A stretch of DNA of 41,089 bases from Elusimicrobiota bacterium (GTDB taxonomy: Bacteria; Elusimicrobiota; Elusimicrobia; UBA1565; UBA9628): contig JACPFR010000063.1 in NCBI GenBank assembly GCA_016182905.1, forward strand, positions 1 through 41,089. The letters are read 5' to 3'. The notes under the pieces are model-generated. The model had not been told where the DNA came from and ran no database searches. It saw only the letters and a list, made by a program, of their open reading frames with translations. The position numbers and the translations under genes were made by a program. Below are positions 15,572 to 25,000 of this stretch, in pieces. How positions within the stretch are numbered: the first letter of the stretch is position 1; each line of letters starts with the position of its first letter.

Positions 15572-16736
15572 AGCCTCGTTGCTTTGCCGTCACTTCGGCG
15601 CCTGCGGCGGCTGCTCCCTTCAGGACAAATCCTATGAGTCCCAGCTTGTCCTGAAGAAGGACAAAGTCCTCGCCGCCCTGTCGGGGATCGAAGGCCTTCC
15701 CGAGGCGTCCGTCCTGGGCGCCCCCGACATCTGGAACTACCGCAACAAGATGGAGTTCAGCTTCGGCGACGTCTATCCGCCCGTCGCGGGACAGTGGCTC
15801 AAGCTCGGCATGAAGCCCAAGGGACGCTGGTACGAGATCCTCGACCTTCAGGAGTGCCGTCTTCCCAGCCCCGAGGCGGCGAAGCTGCTCGCCTCTGTCC
15901 GCGCCTGGGCGGAGCGCGAGAAGGTTCCCCCGTACAATTCCCATAAAAAAGAAGGCGTTTTGCGTCATCTCGTCCTGCGCGAGGCCAAGAATCGTCCCGA
16001 GCGCATGGTGCTGCTCGTCACGACGGACGGGAAGATCCCCAAGCCTTCCTTTATAGAAGCGGTCCAGTCGGTCTACCCCGCGACGACAATCCTTCTCGGC
16101 TCCAACGCCAAGGCCTCTGATACCGCGATCTCGGACAGCCTCGAGACCTTGACGGGCGCGGGCTTTATCACCGAGACCTTGTACTTCCCCGACGGCGCCG
16201 TCGACTACCGCATCTCCCCGCACTCCTTCTTCCAGACCAACACCAAGGGCACCGAGGCGCTGTACGGCCTCCTTCGCTCCTGGACGCGCGAGCTTCCGGG
16301 AACGGGTACGGTGCTCGATCTCTACTGCGGCGGCGGCGGGATCGCGTTGTCGCTGGCGGGAGCCGCGCGCAAGGTCGTCGGCGTCGAGCTCAACCCCTCG
16401 GCCGTGGCCGACGCGAAGGCCAACGCGGAACGCAACGGGTTCAAGAACTGCGAGTTCTACTGCGCGGCCGTCGAGCTGCTCCTGCCCGCGCTCCTCGACC
16501 TGCGCCCGGAGGCCGTCGTCGTGGACCCGCCGCGCGCGGGCCTTCACGCCAAGGCCGCCGCGACCTTGCTCGAGATGGCGCCGCCCCTGATCTTCTACGT
16601 CTCCTGCAATCCCGAGTCCCTGGGCCGGGACCTCGGCCTGCTCAAGGAGAAATACGCCGCCGACCGGCTCGTCGTGGTCGACCTTTTCCCGCACACGGAC
16701 CACGTCGAAACCGTCGTCCGCCTCGTGCGTCGCTAG
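15543..16736 (+). CDS. rlmD: 23S rRNA (uracil-5)-methyltransferase RlmD/RumA-type (TrmA family)
   Basis: A 397-residue RNA m5U methyltransferase. The [4Fe-4S] cysteines are C15-x5-C21-x2-C24 (CRHFGACGGCSLQ) and Cys105 (QECRLPSP), characteristic of RumA/RlmD. The C-terminal Rossmann part has FFQTN, VLDLYCGGGGIALSLA, VVDPPRAGLH, nucleophile Cys355 (YVSCNPESL) and general base Glu389 (HVETV). The N-terminal TRAM domain of E. coli RlmD is absent, as in RlmCD-like shorter homologues, so the exact uridine (747 or 1939) is uncertain. The ATG at 15543 overlaps the end of ychF by 29 bases and is the only plausible start before the first cluster cysteine. A tRNA gene with its own promoter follows. Confidence 0.88.
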   Translation: MSAISSSPTEASLLCRHFGACGGCSLQDKSYESQLVLKKDKVLAALSGIEGLPEASVLGAPDIWNYRNKMEFSFGDVYPPVAGQWLKLGMKPKGRWYEILDLQECRLPSPEAAKLLASVRAWAEREKVPPYNSHKKEGVLRHLVLREAKNRPERMVLLVTTDGKIPKPSFIEAVQSVYPATTILLGSNAKASDTAISDSLETLTGAGFITETLYFPDGAVDYRISPHSFFQTNTKGTEALYGLLRSWTRELPGTGTVLDLYCGGGGIALSLAGAARKVVGVELNPSAVADAKANAERNGFKNCEFYCAAVELLLPALLDLRPEAVVVDPPRAGLHAKAAATLLEMAPPLIFYVSCNPESLGRDLGLLKEKYAADRLVVVDLFPHTDHVETVVRLVRR

Positions 16737-16757
16737 CCAGGCCGCCCGGCGATAAAC

Positions 16758-16763
16758 TATAAT
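16758..16763 (+). promoter_or_regulatory. Consensus -10 of the tRNA-Arg gene
   Basis: A perfect TATAAT. Transcription would start at about 16770-16771, exactly at the base of the long leader/trailer stem around the tRNA. No clear -35 is visible within the end of rlmD. Confidence 0.65.
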
Positions 16764-16770
16764 CACGCGT

Positions 16771-16875
16771 CGGGCCGTCGATTGCGCTCGTAACACAAAG
16801 GATAGTGTCCCGCCCTGCGAAGGCGGGTATCCAGGTTCGATTCCTGGCGAGCGCAATGGACGGCCCGGTTTTTTT
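16771..16875 (+). terminator. Leader-trailer extended stem of pre-tRNA-Arg ending in T7
   Basis: Leader CGGGCCGTC (16771-16779) is the exact complement of trailer GACGGCCCG (16859-16867). After one G-G mismatch (16780/16858), ATT (16781-16783) pairs with AAT (16855-16857) and runs directly into the 7-bp acceptor stem. T7 follows at 16869-16875. The whole transcript is thus one hairpin capped by the tRNA cloverleaf, and the trailer arm plus T7 should act as terminator. The T-run abuts the stop codon of the convergent gene at 16876. Confidence 0.8.
16784..16855 (+). tRNA. tRNA-Arg (anticodon GCG)
   Basis: Cloverleaf read by eye: acceptor GCGCTCG/CGAGCGC, T8-A9, D-stem ACAC/GTGT with loop AAAGGATA (A14, G18-G19, A21 and A20 typical of arginine tRNAs), base 26 C, anticodon stem CCGCC/GGCGG with loop CTGCGAA, variable loop GTAT, T-arm CCAGG-TTCGATT-CCTGG, discriminator A. 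The anticodon at 34-36 is GCG, reading CGC (and CGU by wobble). CCA is not encoded. Most bacteria read CGN with a tRNA-Arg(ACG) edited to inosine by TadA, so a genomic GCG is less common; it suits a genome where CGC is heavily used. Confidence 0.88.
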
Positions 16876-18903
16876 CTAGAACGCGAGCGCGGGCAGAAGA
16901 CTCGCGTGCCGGTCGGTCCAGGCCGCCGCGTCCGCCGGCCCCTTGCCGAGCTCCCGCCAGCCTTTCTTCTCCACGAGTCTGCCGATCGCCGCGGCGTCGC
17001 GGCTGACCGCCACCCACACCGACGGGACGCCGCCGTCCCCGCCGGAGAGCTGCCGCTTCGCCGCGGCGGAGAGCCCGAGGTCGCGCGCGGCCGCGCCGAG
17101 CACCGGGCGCAGATCGAGATAGCGGTTGGAGATATGGCAGAGGATCACGCCGCCGGGCTTCAGGCGGCGCAGATAGGAGGCGAAAGCCTCCTCGGTCAGA
17201 AGATGGATCGGGATCGAGCCGCTGCTGAAGGCGTCGAGGATGAGCGCGTCGTAGGACGCGCCGTCGGCCTTCTCGAGGGAGAGACGCCCGTCCCCCACCA
17301 CGACGCGGACCGCGGACTCGCTGCGCCGCAGATGCGTGAACCAGCGTTCGGCGATGGCGGCCACGTCGGGGTCGAGCTCGTAGAAATCCATGCTCATGCC
17401 GCGGCGGCCGTACGCCGCGAGGCTGCCCGCGCCGAGGCCGACGACCCCGACCGAGGTCCAGGGGCCGAGCGTCGCCGCGGCCTCGCCGAGAGGCGAGGCG
17501 AACCCGTAGTACGACAACGGCTCGTCCTGGCGGACGGGATCGAGGGACTGAGCGCCGTGCTCGGTGTTGCCGTGGAACAGGCTGCGCACGCCGCCTTCGT
17601 CGCGGACGGAGTACACGCCGTAGAAGTTGCGCAGGCTGTGCACCGTGCCGGACCGGCTGGCGGCCGAGGTGACCCCCGCGGCGACGGCGACGGCGAGGGC
17701 GGCGAGGGCGGCCGCGGCCTTGCGGTGCGGGCGGATCTGCTCCCAGTCGCGGACGAGGATCGCGGCGGCGGCGACCGCGCCCACGGCGGCCCAGTCGAGG
17801 GCCAGCGCGCCGACGGCCCGGCCAAGGCAGGGCACGGCCAGCCCGACGAGGACGCTGCCGAGCAGGCCGCCGGCGGCGATCCAGCTGTAGTACTCAGCCA
17901 TCGCCCGCTCCGACGCGGGGCGGGCCGTCGCAAGCGACCGGTGGAAGATCATGCTCAGCGCGAAGAGCGCGAAGAGGACGTAGCCGAATTTCCCGAGGTC
18001 GAGCAGGCGGCTGAGGATCTGCGCGGGCGTCGAATCCAGGGAGAACCAGAAGGCGAGCCCCGCCGGGATGAGGATCAGCGCGAGGAAGACGGCGAACACC
18101 GGGAGCAAAGTCCGGTTCAGCTTCTCGGGGTACCAGGGCACGCGCTTGAAGTTCAGCACGAAGGTGAGCAGATAGGTCGCCAAGGGCGCGGTCCAGAGCA
18201 GCGGGACCGCGGCGAAGTCCATGCTCAGGAGGTTCGTCGCGGCGAGCAGGGCCGCGCACGGCGCGGCGCTGAGCAGCAGCCACAGCGCGCGCTCGCGCCG
18301 CGACGGGGCGCTCCCGCCGGCGGCCGGCTCGACGAGCGCGCCGCTCCCGCGGGGGGCGCAGGAGAGGCACAACGCCGCATACGCCGCGTAGAGCCCGCGC
18401 CACAGCCAGCCCTGCGCCGGGAGGGACAGGAGCGGTTCGATGGCGAGGGGATAGGCGAGCAGCGCGCAGGCGGCGCCGGCGTTAGACGCCGCGTAGAGGA
18501 AATAGCCGTCGGACCGCTCCGCGCACGACGACCGCATCAGCCAGCTTTGCGCGACGACGACCGTCGTGGACAGGACGAAGAACGGCGCCCCGACCGAGAA
18601 GACCAGGGACCAAAGGAGCCCGGCGAACGGGCCGGACGCCGCGAGCGGCGCGGGGAGGGTCAGCGGCAGGAAAAAGAACGGGAGCACCAGCGCGACGGCG
18701 TGCGCCCGCGGGTGGAGCCGCGCCCGGCGGCCGTAGAGGTAAGAGAGGAGCAGGAGCCCCTGGAAGAACATCATGGCGCCGGTCCAGACGTAGGCGCTGC
18801 CGCCGAAGCGCGGCAGCAGCAGCTTGGCGGCGGCCAGCTCCAGGCAGAAGGCGAGGAAGGAGCCGAGGAACGCGAGGGCCTGAAAACGGGTTCGTTGAGG
18901 CAA
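16876..18903 (-). CDS. Fused MFS-type membrane protein / spermidine synthase-like protein
   Basis: A 675-residue protein. The N-terminal ~440 residues are polytopic and open like other fused MFS/spermidine synthases (LLLPRFGGSAYVWTGAMMFFQGLLLLSYLYG). The C-terminal ~200 residues are a PABS-type Rossmann domain: GVVGLGAGSLAAYG, YELDPDVAAIA, VVVGDGRLSLEK, LILDAFSSGSIPIHLLTEEAF. The last matches the aminopropyltransferase loop in position, but substrate residues were not verified, so polyamine synthesis is a family-level guess. Start choice: TTG at 18903, because TACACT on the minus strand (18911-18916) lies 7 nt before it. A TTG at 18927 would add eight residues upstream of the promoter box. 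It is monocistronic, divergent from the alpha-2-macroglobulin gene, and ends against the tRNA terminator. Confidence 0.82.
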   Translation of the reverse strand: MPQRTRFQALAFLGSFLAFCLELAAAKLLLPRFGGSAYVWTGAMMFFQGLLLLSYLYGRRARLHPRAHAVALVLPFFFLPLTLPAPLAASGPFAGLLWSLVFSVGAPFFVLSTTVVVAQSWLMRSSCAERSDGYFLYAASNAGAACALLAYPLAIEPLLSLPAQGWLWRGLYAAYAALCLSCAPRGSGALVEPAAGGSAPSRRERALWLLLSAAPCAALLAATNLLSMDFAAVPLLWTAPLATYLLTFVLNFKRVPWYPEKLNRTLLPVFAVFLALILIPAGLAFWFSLDSTPAQILSRLLDLGKFGYVLFALFALSMIFHRSLATARPASERAMAEYYSWIAAGGLLGSVLVGLAVPCLGRAVGALALDWAAVGAVAAAAILVRDWEQIRPHRKAAAALAALAVAVAAGVTSAASRSGTVHSLRNFYGVYSVRDEGGVRSLFHGNTEHGAQSLDPVRQDEPLSYYGFASPLGEAAATLGPWTSVGVVGLGAGSLAAYGRRGMSMDFYELDPDVAAIAERWFTHLRRSESAVRVVVGDGRLSLEKADGASYDALILDAFSSGSIPIHLLTEEAFASYLRRLKPGGVILCHISNRYLDLRPVLGAAARDLGLSAAAKRQLSGGDGGVPSVWVAVSRDAAAIGRLVEKKGWRELGKGPADAAAWTDRHASLLPALAF

Positions 18904-18910
18904 CCCCGAC

Positions 18911-18916
18911 AGTGTA
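18911..18916 (-). promoter_or_regulatory. -10 of the MFS/spermidine synthase gene, leaderless spacing
   Basis: TACACT on the minus strand ends 7 nt before a TTG at 18903. The same hexamer serves as -10 in both kinase-region promoters (33438-33504). Confidence 0.45.
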
Positions 18917-18947
18917 TAAATTCTCAAACTTACGGGCGCGGGCGGGC

Positions 18948-18976
18948 TTGCGCTGGCGCCGCAAGGGGGGTACAGT
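18948..18976 (+). promoter_or_regulatory. Promoter of the alpha-2-macroglobulin gene
   Basis: TTGCGC (18948-18953), a 17-bp spacer, then TACAGT (18971-18976). Transcription would start near 18983, leaving a leader of about 58 nt before the ATG at 19041. This gene is one of the few here with a conventional leader. Confidence 0.5.
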
Positions 18977-19040
18977 CTGCAAGGAACATTGCGGCCGCGC
19001 CGTTGTCGAAATAGGATCCTCCGTCCTCGTTGAGAGCGCC

Positions 19041-22000
19041 ATGAAACGATTCTTGCTCGTCCTGTCCATCCTCGCGGCGGTGGCGATGCCCGCTCGCGCC
19101 GATCTCTCGAAAGCCGACGGCCTTTTCGAGAAGCGCCTCTACCAGGAAGCCCTCAAGGAGTACGAGGCCGCGCTCAAGTCCGCGTCCGGCGAGGAGCGCC
19201 TCAAGGCCCTGTACCGCGCGGCCGAGTCCGAGGCCCTGTTGTTCCGTTACGCCGAGGCCGCCCAGCGCGTGTTCCCGGAGAAGCTGCCGCAGGACCCGGC
19301 TTGGCGGGGGCGCTTCCTGATCCTGCGCACCGAGCTCGCCCGCGAGTTCCTGAAGCAGTACGGCTGGGCCGCGCCCCAGGATGAGGAGGAGGGGGCCCGG
19401 GACCTGACGAAGCGCACGCGCGCCGAGTGGGAGAGCGACCTGCGTGCCGACTACCAGAAGCTGTGGGCCGTGCGCCGGGCCCTCGCCGAGCTGCCGATCG
19501 CGGGCGAGGCCTATTTCGTCGACCTGAAGGACGCCGACGCCGCGCTCGCGCCGACCTTGTGGGACCTGGCGGTCCTGCGCTGGACGGGTTACCTCCTGTC
19601 CGAGGCGCCCGCGGAGCCGGGTAAGAACCCGCCGGGACTTTCCTTCCTCGTCGCCGATTACGCGGGGACCTATGCCCCGGGCGCGCCGCCCGCCGCCCAG
19701 GCCGGCGCCGTCCTCGAGGAGAGCGCCCGCATGGGCGGCCCGGGCCGCGAGGTCGTCCGCGAGACCTGGAAGCTCCGGCGTCTGCTGATCCCGTTCCGTC
19801 ACTCCGGTCTGGTCGCCGCCGTGCCGGACTATCCGGCGGCCCGGAGCAGCGCGGTGGCCCTGCTCCGGGGCTGGATGAGCTCCTTCACGACCCCCGGCGC
19901 CAAGGCCGAAGCCGGCTACGAGGCGGCGGTGCTCCTCAACGCCGGCGGCAGCCCCGCCGAGGCCGTCGCTCTCTGCAAGACCGTGGAGGCGAGCTGGCCT
20001 CAGGTCCGCTCGGCCAAGGCCGCGGCGAAGCTGCGCGCCCAGATCGAGATGCCGATGCTGTCCGTCACCGGGCGCTTCGCCCCGCCCCCCGGCAAAGACA
20101 TCCTGCGCCTGTCCACGCGCAACCTCGAGCGCGTGCACGTCGCCCTTCACATCGTCGAGCCGGAGGAGATCGCCGAGCTCTCCCGCCGCCGGGGGGACGA
20201 CTGGTCGGCCCTTCGCAGTCCCGACATGGAGCTGGTCAGATCCTTCCTCGCGACGCGAACCCCCGCCGCGCGCTACGCCGTCGACGTCAAGGCGCCCTCA
20301 CCGTATCAGCAGGTCGAGACGCAGGCCGTCCCGCCGGCGCTGACGGCGGGGATCTATCTCGCGATCGCGAGCAACGACGCCCGGCCCAAGCCCGGCTCGT
20401 CCTTGATCTCCGCGGTGTTCGTGAACGTGACCGAGCTGTTCCTGCTCGGCTCGGCCGGGCCCAAGGGGCCCGAGCGCGATTTCATCTTCGACCCCGCGGA
20501 GCCTCGGGAGCGCACCGTCGCGGGCTTCCACCTGTACGCGCTCGACGCCGGCACCGGCGCGCCGGCGCGCGCCGCCCGCATCGACGCGTTCAAGCGCACG
20601 AACTGGGGCCAGGTCGAGCGGCTGTCTCTGACGACCGACGACGCCGGCGTGGCCGAGGTCCCCGCGACCGTGAGCCTGATCTACGGCGACGGCAGGAGCT
20701 TCTCCCTCGATCCGCTCGCCCGCTCCGGGCCCAGCCGCGCCTACTGGCAGAATCCTTCCCATTTCAACGTCGGCGTCCCCGCTCCGATCGAGATCCATCT
20801 GGAGACCGACCGCCCGATCTACCGCCCCGGCCAGACCGTGCGGGTCAAGACCACGGTCCTGCGCCGCCTGCCGCGCGGCTACAAGGTCTACGACGGCGCC
20901 TCGAAGCTGACGGTGCATCTCAACGACGCGAACGGCCAGGAGCTGTGCAAGGCCGAGCCGAAGCTCAACGCGATGGGCTCGGCGTCGGTCTCGTGCGCGA
21001 TCCCGACCGGCCGCCTGCTCGGCCAGTACTCCGCGCAGGCGATGATCGGCGACTTCGAGCGGAATTTCTCCGGCCACCTGTCCTTCGCCGTCGAGGAGTA
21101 CAAGCGGCCCGAGTTCGAGGTGAAGGTGGACGAGAGCACCGGCATCTGGCGCTACGGCCGCACGGTGTCGGTGGGGGGTGAAGCGAAGTATTATTTCGGC
21201 GGCGCCGTGCCGGACGCGCCGGTGACCTACCGGGTGACGCGTTCCGTGTACATCCCGTGGTTCTGCTGGTGGTGGCGGTGGCAGTGGTCCGGCCGCGGCC
21301 CGACCGAGGTGGCCACGGGCCAGGTCAAGACCGGCGCCGACGGTAAGTTCTCCTTCCCGTTCACGCCCCAGCCGTACGATCCCTCGGCGAAGAACGCGCC
21401 GCCCTCGCGGTTCACCGTGTCGGTCGAGTCGCGGGACCCCGGCGGCCGGACGATCACGGCCGAGCGCTCCTTCACCGCCGGCGACAAGTCCGTCCTCCTC
21501 TCCATCGAGCCCCCGGCGGGTTTCGCCCGCGCCGGCAAGCCTCACGCCGTCGGGCTCAAGCTCCTGAACCTCAACGAGAAGACGCAGGACGGGACCGGCT
21601 CCTATACGCTGTACCGCCTGACCCAGGATCCTCCCATGGACGGGGGCGACGCGCAGTGGGGAGGCCGCTTCGGGGAAAGCCAGCCGCTCGAACAGCTCTA
21701 TAAGGACGTGCCGAACGGCCCCGAGGCCGCCGCAGGCAAGCTGCGCTTCTCCAAGGACAAGGCGATCTTCGCGGGGCTCCCTGGGCTCGCCGAGGGCGCC
21801 TATCGCCTCGTCGTGCGCGCCGACGACCCCGCGGGCGGGAGCGTCGAGCAGTCGGTCATCGTGCTCTCGGCGGGGAACGGGAAAACCGCCCTGCGCCTGC
21901 CCGCGGTCTCGCTCGCCGAGCAGGGGACCGTGCTCCGCGGCGAGACGGCGCGCCTGCTGATAGGGTCCGCCGGCCTGTCCAAGCTCATGATCGTCGAGAT

Positions 22001-25000
22001 CTGGGGCGGTCCGTCCATGCTCGAACGCCGCGTGCTCAGCGGCGGGGGCGTGCAGATCCTCGAGGTCCCCGTGACCGACGATCACAAGGGCGGCTTCACC
22101 GTGCGCTGGTTCGGCGCCCAGGACTTCAAGATCCGCTCGGGGCAGGCCCGCGTGGAGGTTCCGTGGAAGGACCGGGAGCTGTTCGTGAAGCTCAAGCACG
22201 ACGCGGTGATGAAGCCGGGCCAGAACGTGCGCTGGTCGCTGTCCGTGTCGGACCGCGACGGCAAGCCCGCGTCGGGAGAGGCGGCGGTGCGCGTGTACGA
22301 CCGCTCGCTCGAGTACTATGCCGGCGCCGCCGGGGCCTGGACGGCCGGGTTGTACTCCGCGCGCTGGAACTACTCGCCCGCGCAGGGCTCGTTGTTCGTC
22401 CCGTACGGCCATCAGCTTCCCGTCGACGAGGGCTGGGTCAAGAAGATGATGGATCTTTACCACTCGGCGATCCGCGAGCCCATGGCGCCCGGCCTGCGCA
22501 TCAACCGCAGCCGCGTCTACGGCGGACGCTTCTCGGGCATGAAGCTGTACGCTCCCGCCGCCGCGGCCGCGGGGGGCGCTTTCTCCCGCGCGGAGGAAAG
22601 CGCGGACATGATGGCTCAAAGCAAAAGCGTCGACGGGTCCCTCTCCGAAGCGGCCGCGGTGAGAGGCTCCGCGGGAGCGAGGCGGAAGAATGGGAATGAG
22701 AGGGAGCAGGATAAGAAGGAATCCGCCGGGAAGGCGCCCGAGCCGCCCGTCGCGGCGCGCAAGGACTTCTCCGAGACGGCGTACTTCGAGCCCCACCTGG
22801 CGGTGAAGAACGGAAAAGCCTTCTTCGCCTTCAAGGCCCCGGAGCGCCTGACGAGCTGGAAGACCAGCGCGGTGGTGCTGACGCGCGACGTCAAGCGCGG
22901 GACCGTGTCCGCCGAGTCGGTGACGCGCAAGGACCTGATGGTGCGCGTCGAGATGCCCCGCTTCTACCGCGAGGGCGACGAGGGGCTGCTGCAGGCCATC
23001 GTGCACAACGAGACGGGCGCGCCGATGTCGGGCGAGGTGACCTTGCTCGTCACCGAGGACGGCCAGGACGCGGCGGCCAAGCTCGGCCTGACCGGGACGG
23101 TCGTCCCGTTCACGGCGAAGCCGCACGGCATCGCGCCGCTGTCATGGACCGTGAAGGCTCCGCGCGGCATGACCACGTTCCAGGTCCGCGCGGTGGCCCG
23201 CGCCGGGACCTTGGCCGACGCCGAGGAGCGCGAGCTGCCGATCCTGCCGTCGCGCGAGCGCCTCATCGAGACGGCCTTCGCCGTGCTCGACGGCGAGACG
23301 CGCAAGGTCCTGGCCGTGCCGGCCTGGACCGAGCCCGATCCCACGCGCGAGCACGAGTCGGTCCACGTTCAGGTCGACCCGCAGCTGGCGCTGATCGTCC
23401 TGAACAGCCTGCCTTCCCTCATCCATTACCCGTACGAGTGCACCGAGCAGCTGCTCGACCGCTACGTGCCGCTGGCGATCGTCAACGCGTTCTACAAAAA
23501 GTATCCGGCGCTGGCCGTCGCGGCGAAGAAGATACCGAAGCGGAACACGGTCACCCCGGCCTGGGACCGCAGCGATCCGCGTCGCCTGACGCGCCTGATG
23601 GAGTCTCCATGGGAGGAAGCATCGAAGGGACGCAAGTCCGGCTGGCCGATCGTCGACATGTTCGACCCGAAGACGGTGGAGGTCGAGCTCGCGGACTCGC
23701 TGGGCAAGCTCAAGTCTTATCAGCTCGACGACGGGAGCTTCCCCTGGTTCCCCGGCGGGCGCTCGAGCCCGTACATGACCTTGCTCGTCCTCGCGGGCTT
23801 CGCGGAGGCCCAACGCTACGGCGTGACGCCCCCGGCCGAGGTGGTCTCGAGGGCCTTGGCGTACACCAACAACGAGATCCCGCGGCACCTCAAGCCCGAG
23901 GAAGGGGAGCTCTCCCTGATCCTGTACGCGGCGTACACCGTCACCTCGTTCCCAAAGACGATGCCCGGCGCCGAGCAGGGCTGGCGCTTCGCCAAGGTCT
24001 GGGCGGACTACGCCGACAAGCACACGGACGCGCTGACGCCGTTCGGCCGCGGCTACGCGGCCTACGTGTACTGGCGCCTCGGCGAGAAGGCGAAGGCGGA
24101 CCTCTACCTCGCCCGCGCCCTCGACGGCGTGCGCACGGATCCCATCGCCGGGACCTATTGGGCGCCGGAGAAGATCTCCTGGCTGTGGTACAACGACACG
24201 GTCGAGAAGCACGCCTTCTTCCTGCGCACCTTGCTGACGATGAAGCCCAAGGACCCGCGCATCCCGGGGATGGTGCAGTGGCTGCTCTTCAACCGCAAGG
24301 GAAACGAGTGGAAGTCCACCAAGGCCTCGGCCGCGGCGATCTACTCCTTGCTCGACGTGCTGAAGTCGCGCGGCGCGCTCGACAAGGGCGACGGCTACAA
24401 GATCCAGTGGGGAAATGAAGTCGAGTCGGCCCAGGTACAGCCGTTCGACTGGCTGTCCCAGCCCCTGCGCTGGAGCCGCTCGGGGGCCGAGGTCAATGAG
24501 ACGCACGGCAAGGCCGTCATCGACAAGACCGGCCCCGGCTTCGGCTTCGCCTCGTTGACCTGGATCTACAGCACCGACAAGCCGCCGAAGGCCTCGGGCC
24601 CGGGGATGATGGAGGTGGAGCGGACCTGCTTCCGCCGAGACAAGAGCGGAGACGGCTACAAGCTCGCGCCGCTGTCCTCCGGCGACGCCGTCGCCGTCGG
24701 CGACCAGATCGAGGTGCGCCTGACGGTCAAGACGCGCTCGCAGTTCGAGTACGTCCACCTCAAGGACCCGCGCGGCGCCGGGTTCGAGGGCGAGGAGCTG
24801 CGCTCGGGCTGGAAGTGGGACCTGCTCTCTCGCTACGAGGAGCCGCGCGACTCCTTGACGAACTTCTTCATCGACTGGCTGCCGCACGGCGAGTACAAGC
24901 TCGCCTACCGCGTCCGCCCGACGACGCCGGGGACCTACCGCATCGGCGCGGCCGTGCTCCAGTCGATGTACGCGCCCGAGATGACGGCCCACTCGGACGG

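Noticed and set aside
20298-23126. A long minus-strand open frame inside the alpha-2-macroglobulin gene
   Set aside because: Arg/Gly/Ala/Val-rich with no motif; the plus strand carries MG domains and the frame continues unbroken to the thioester.
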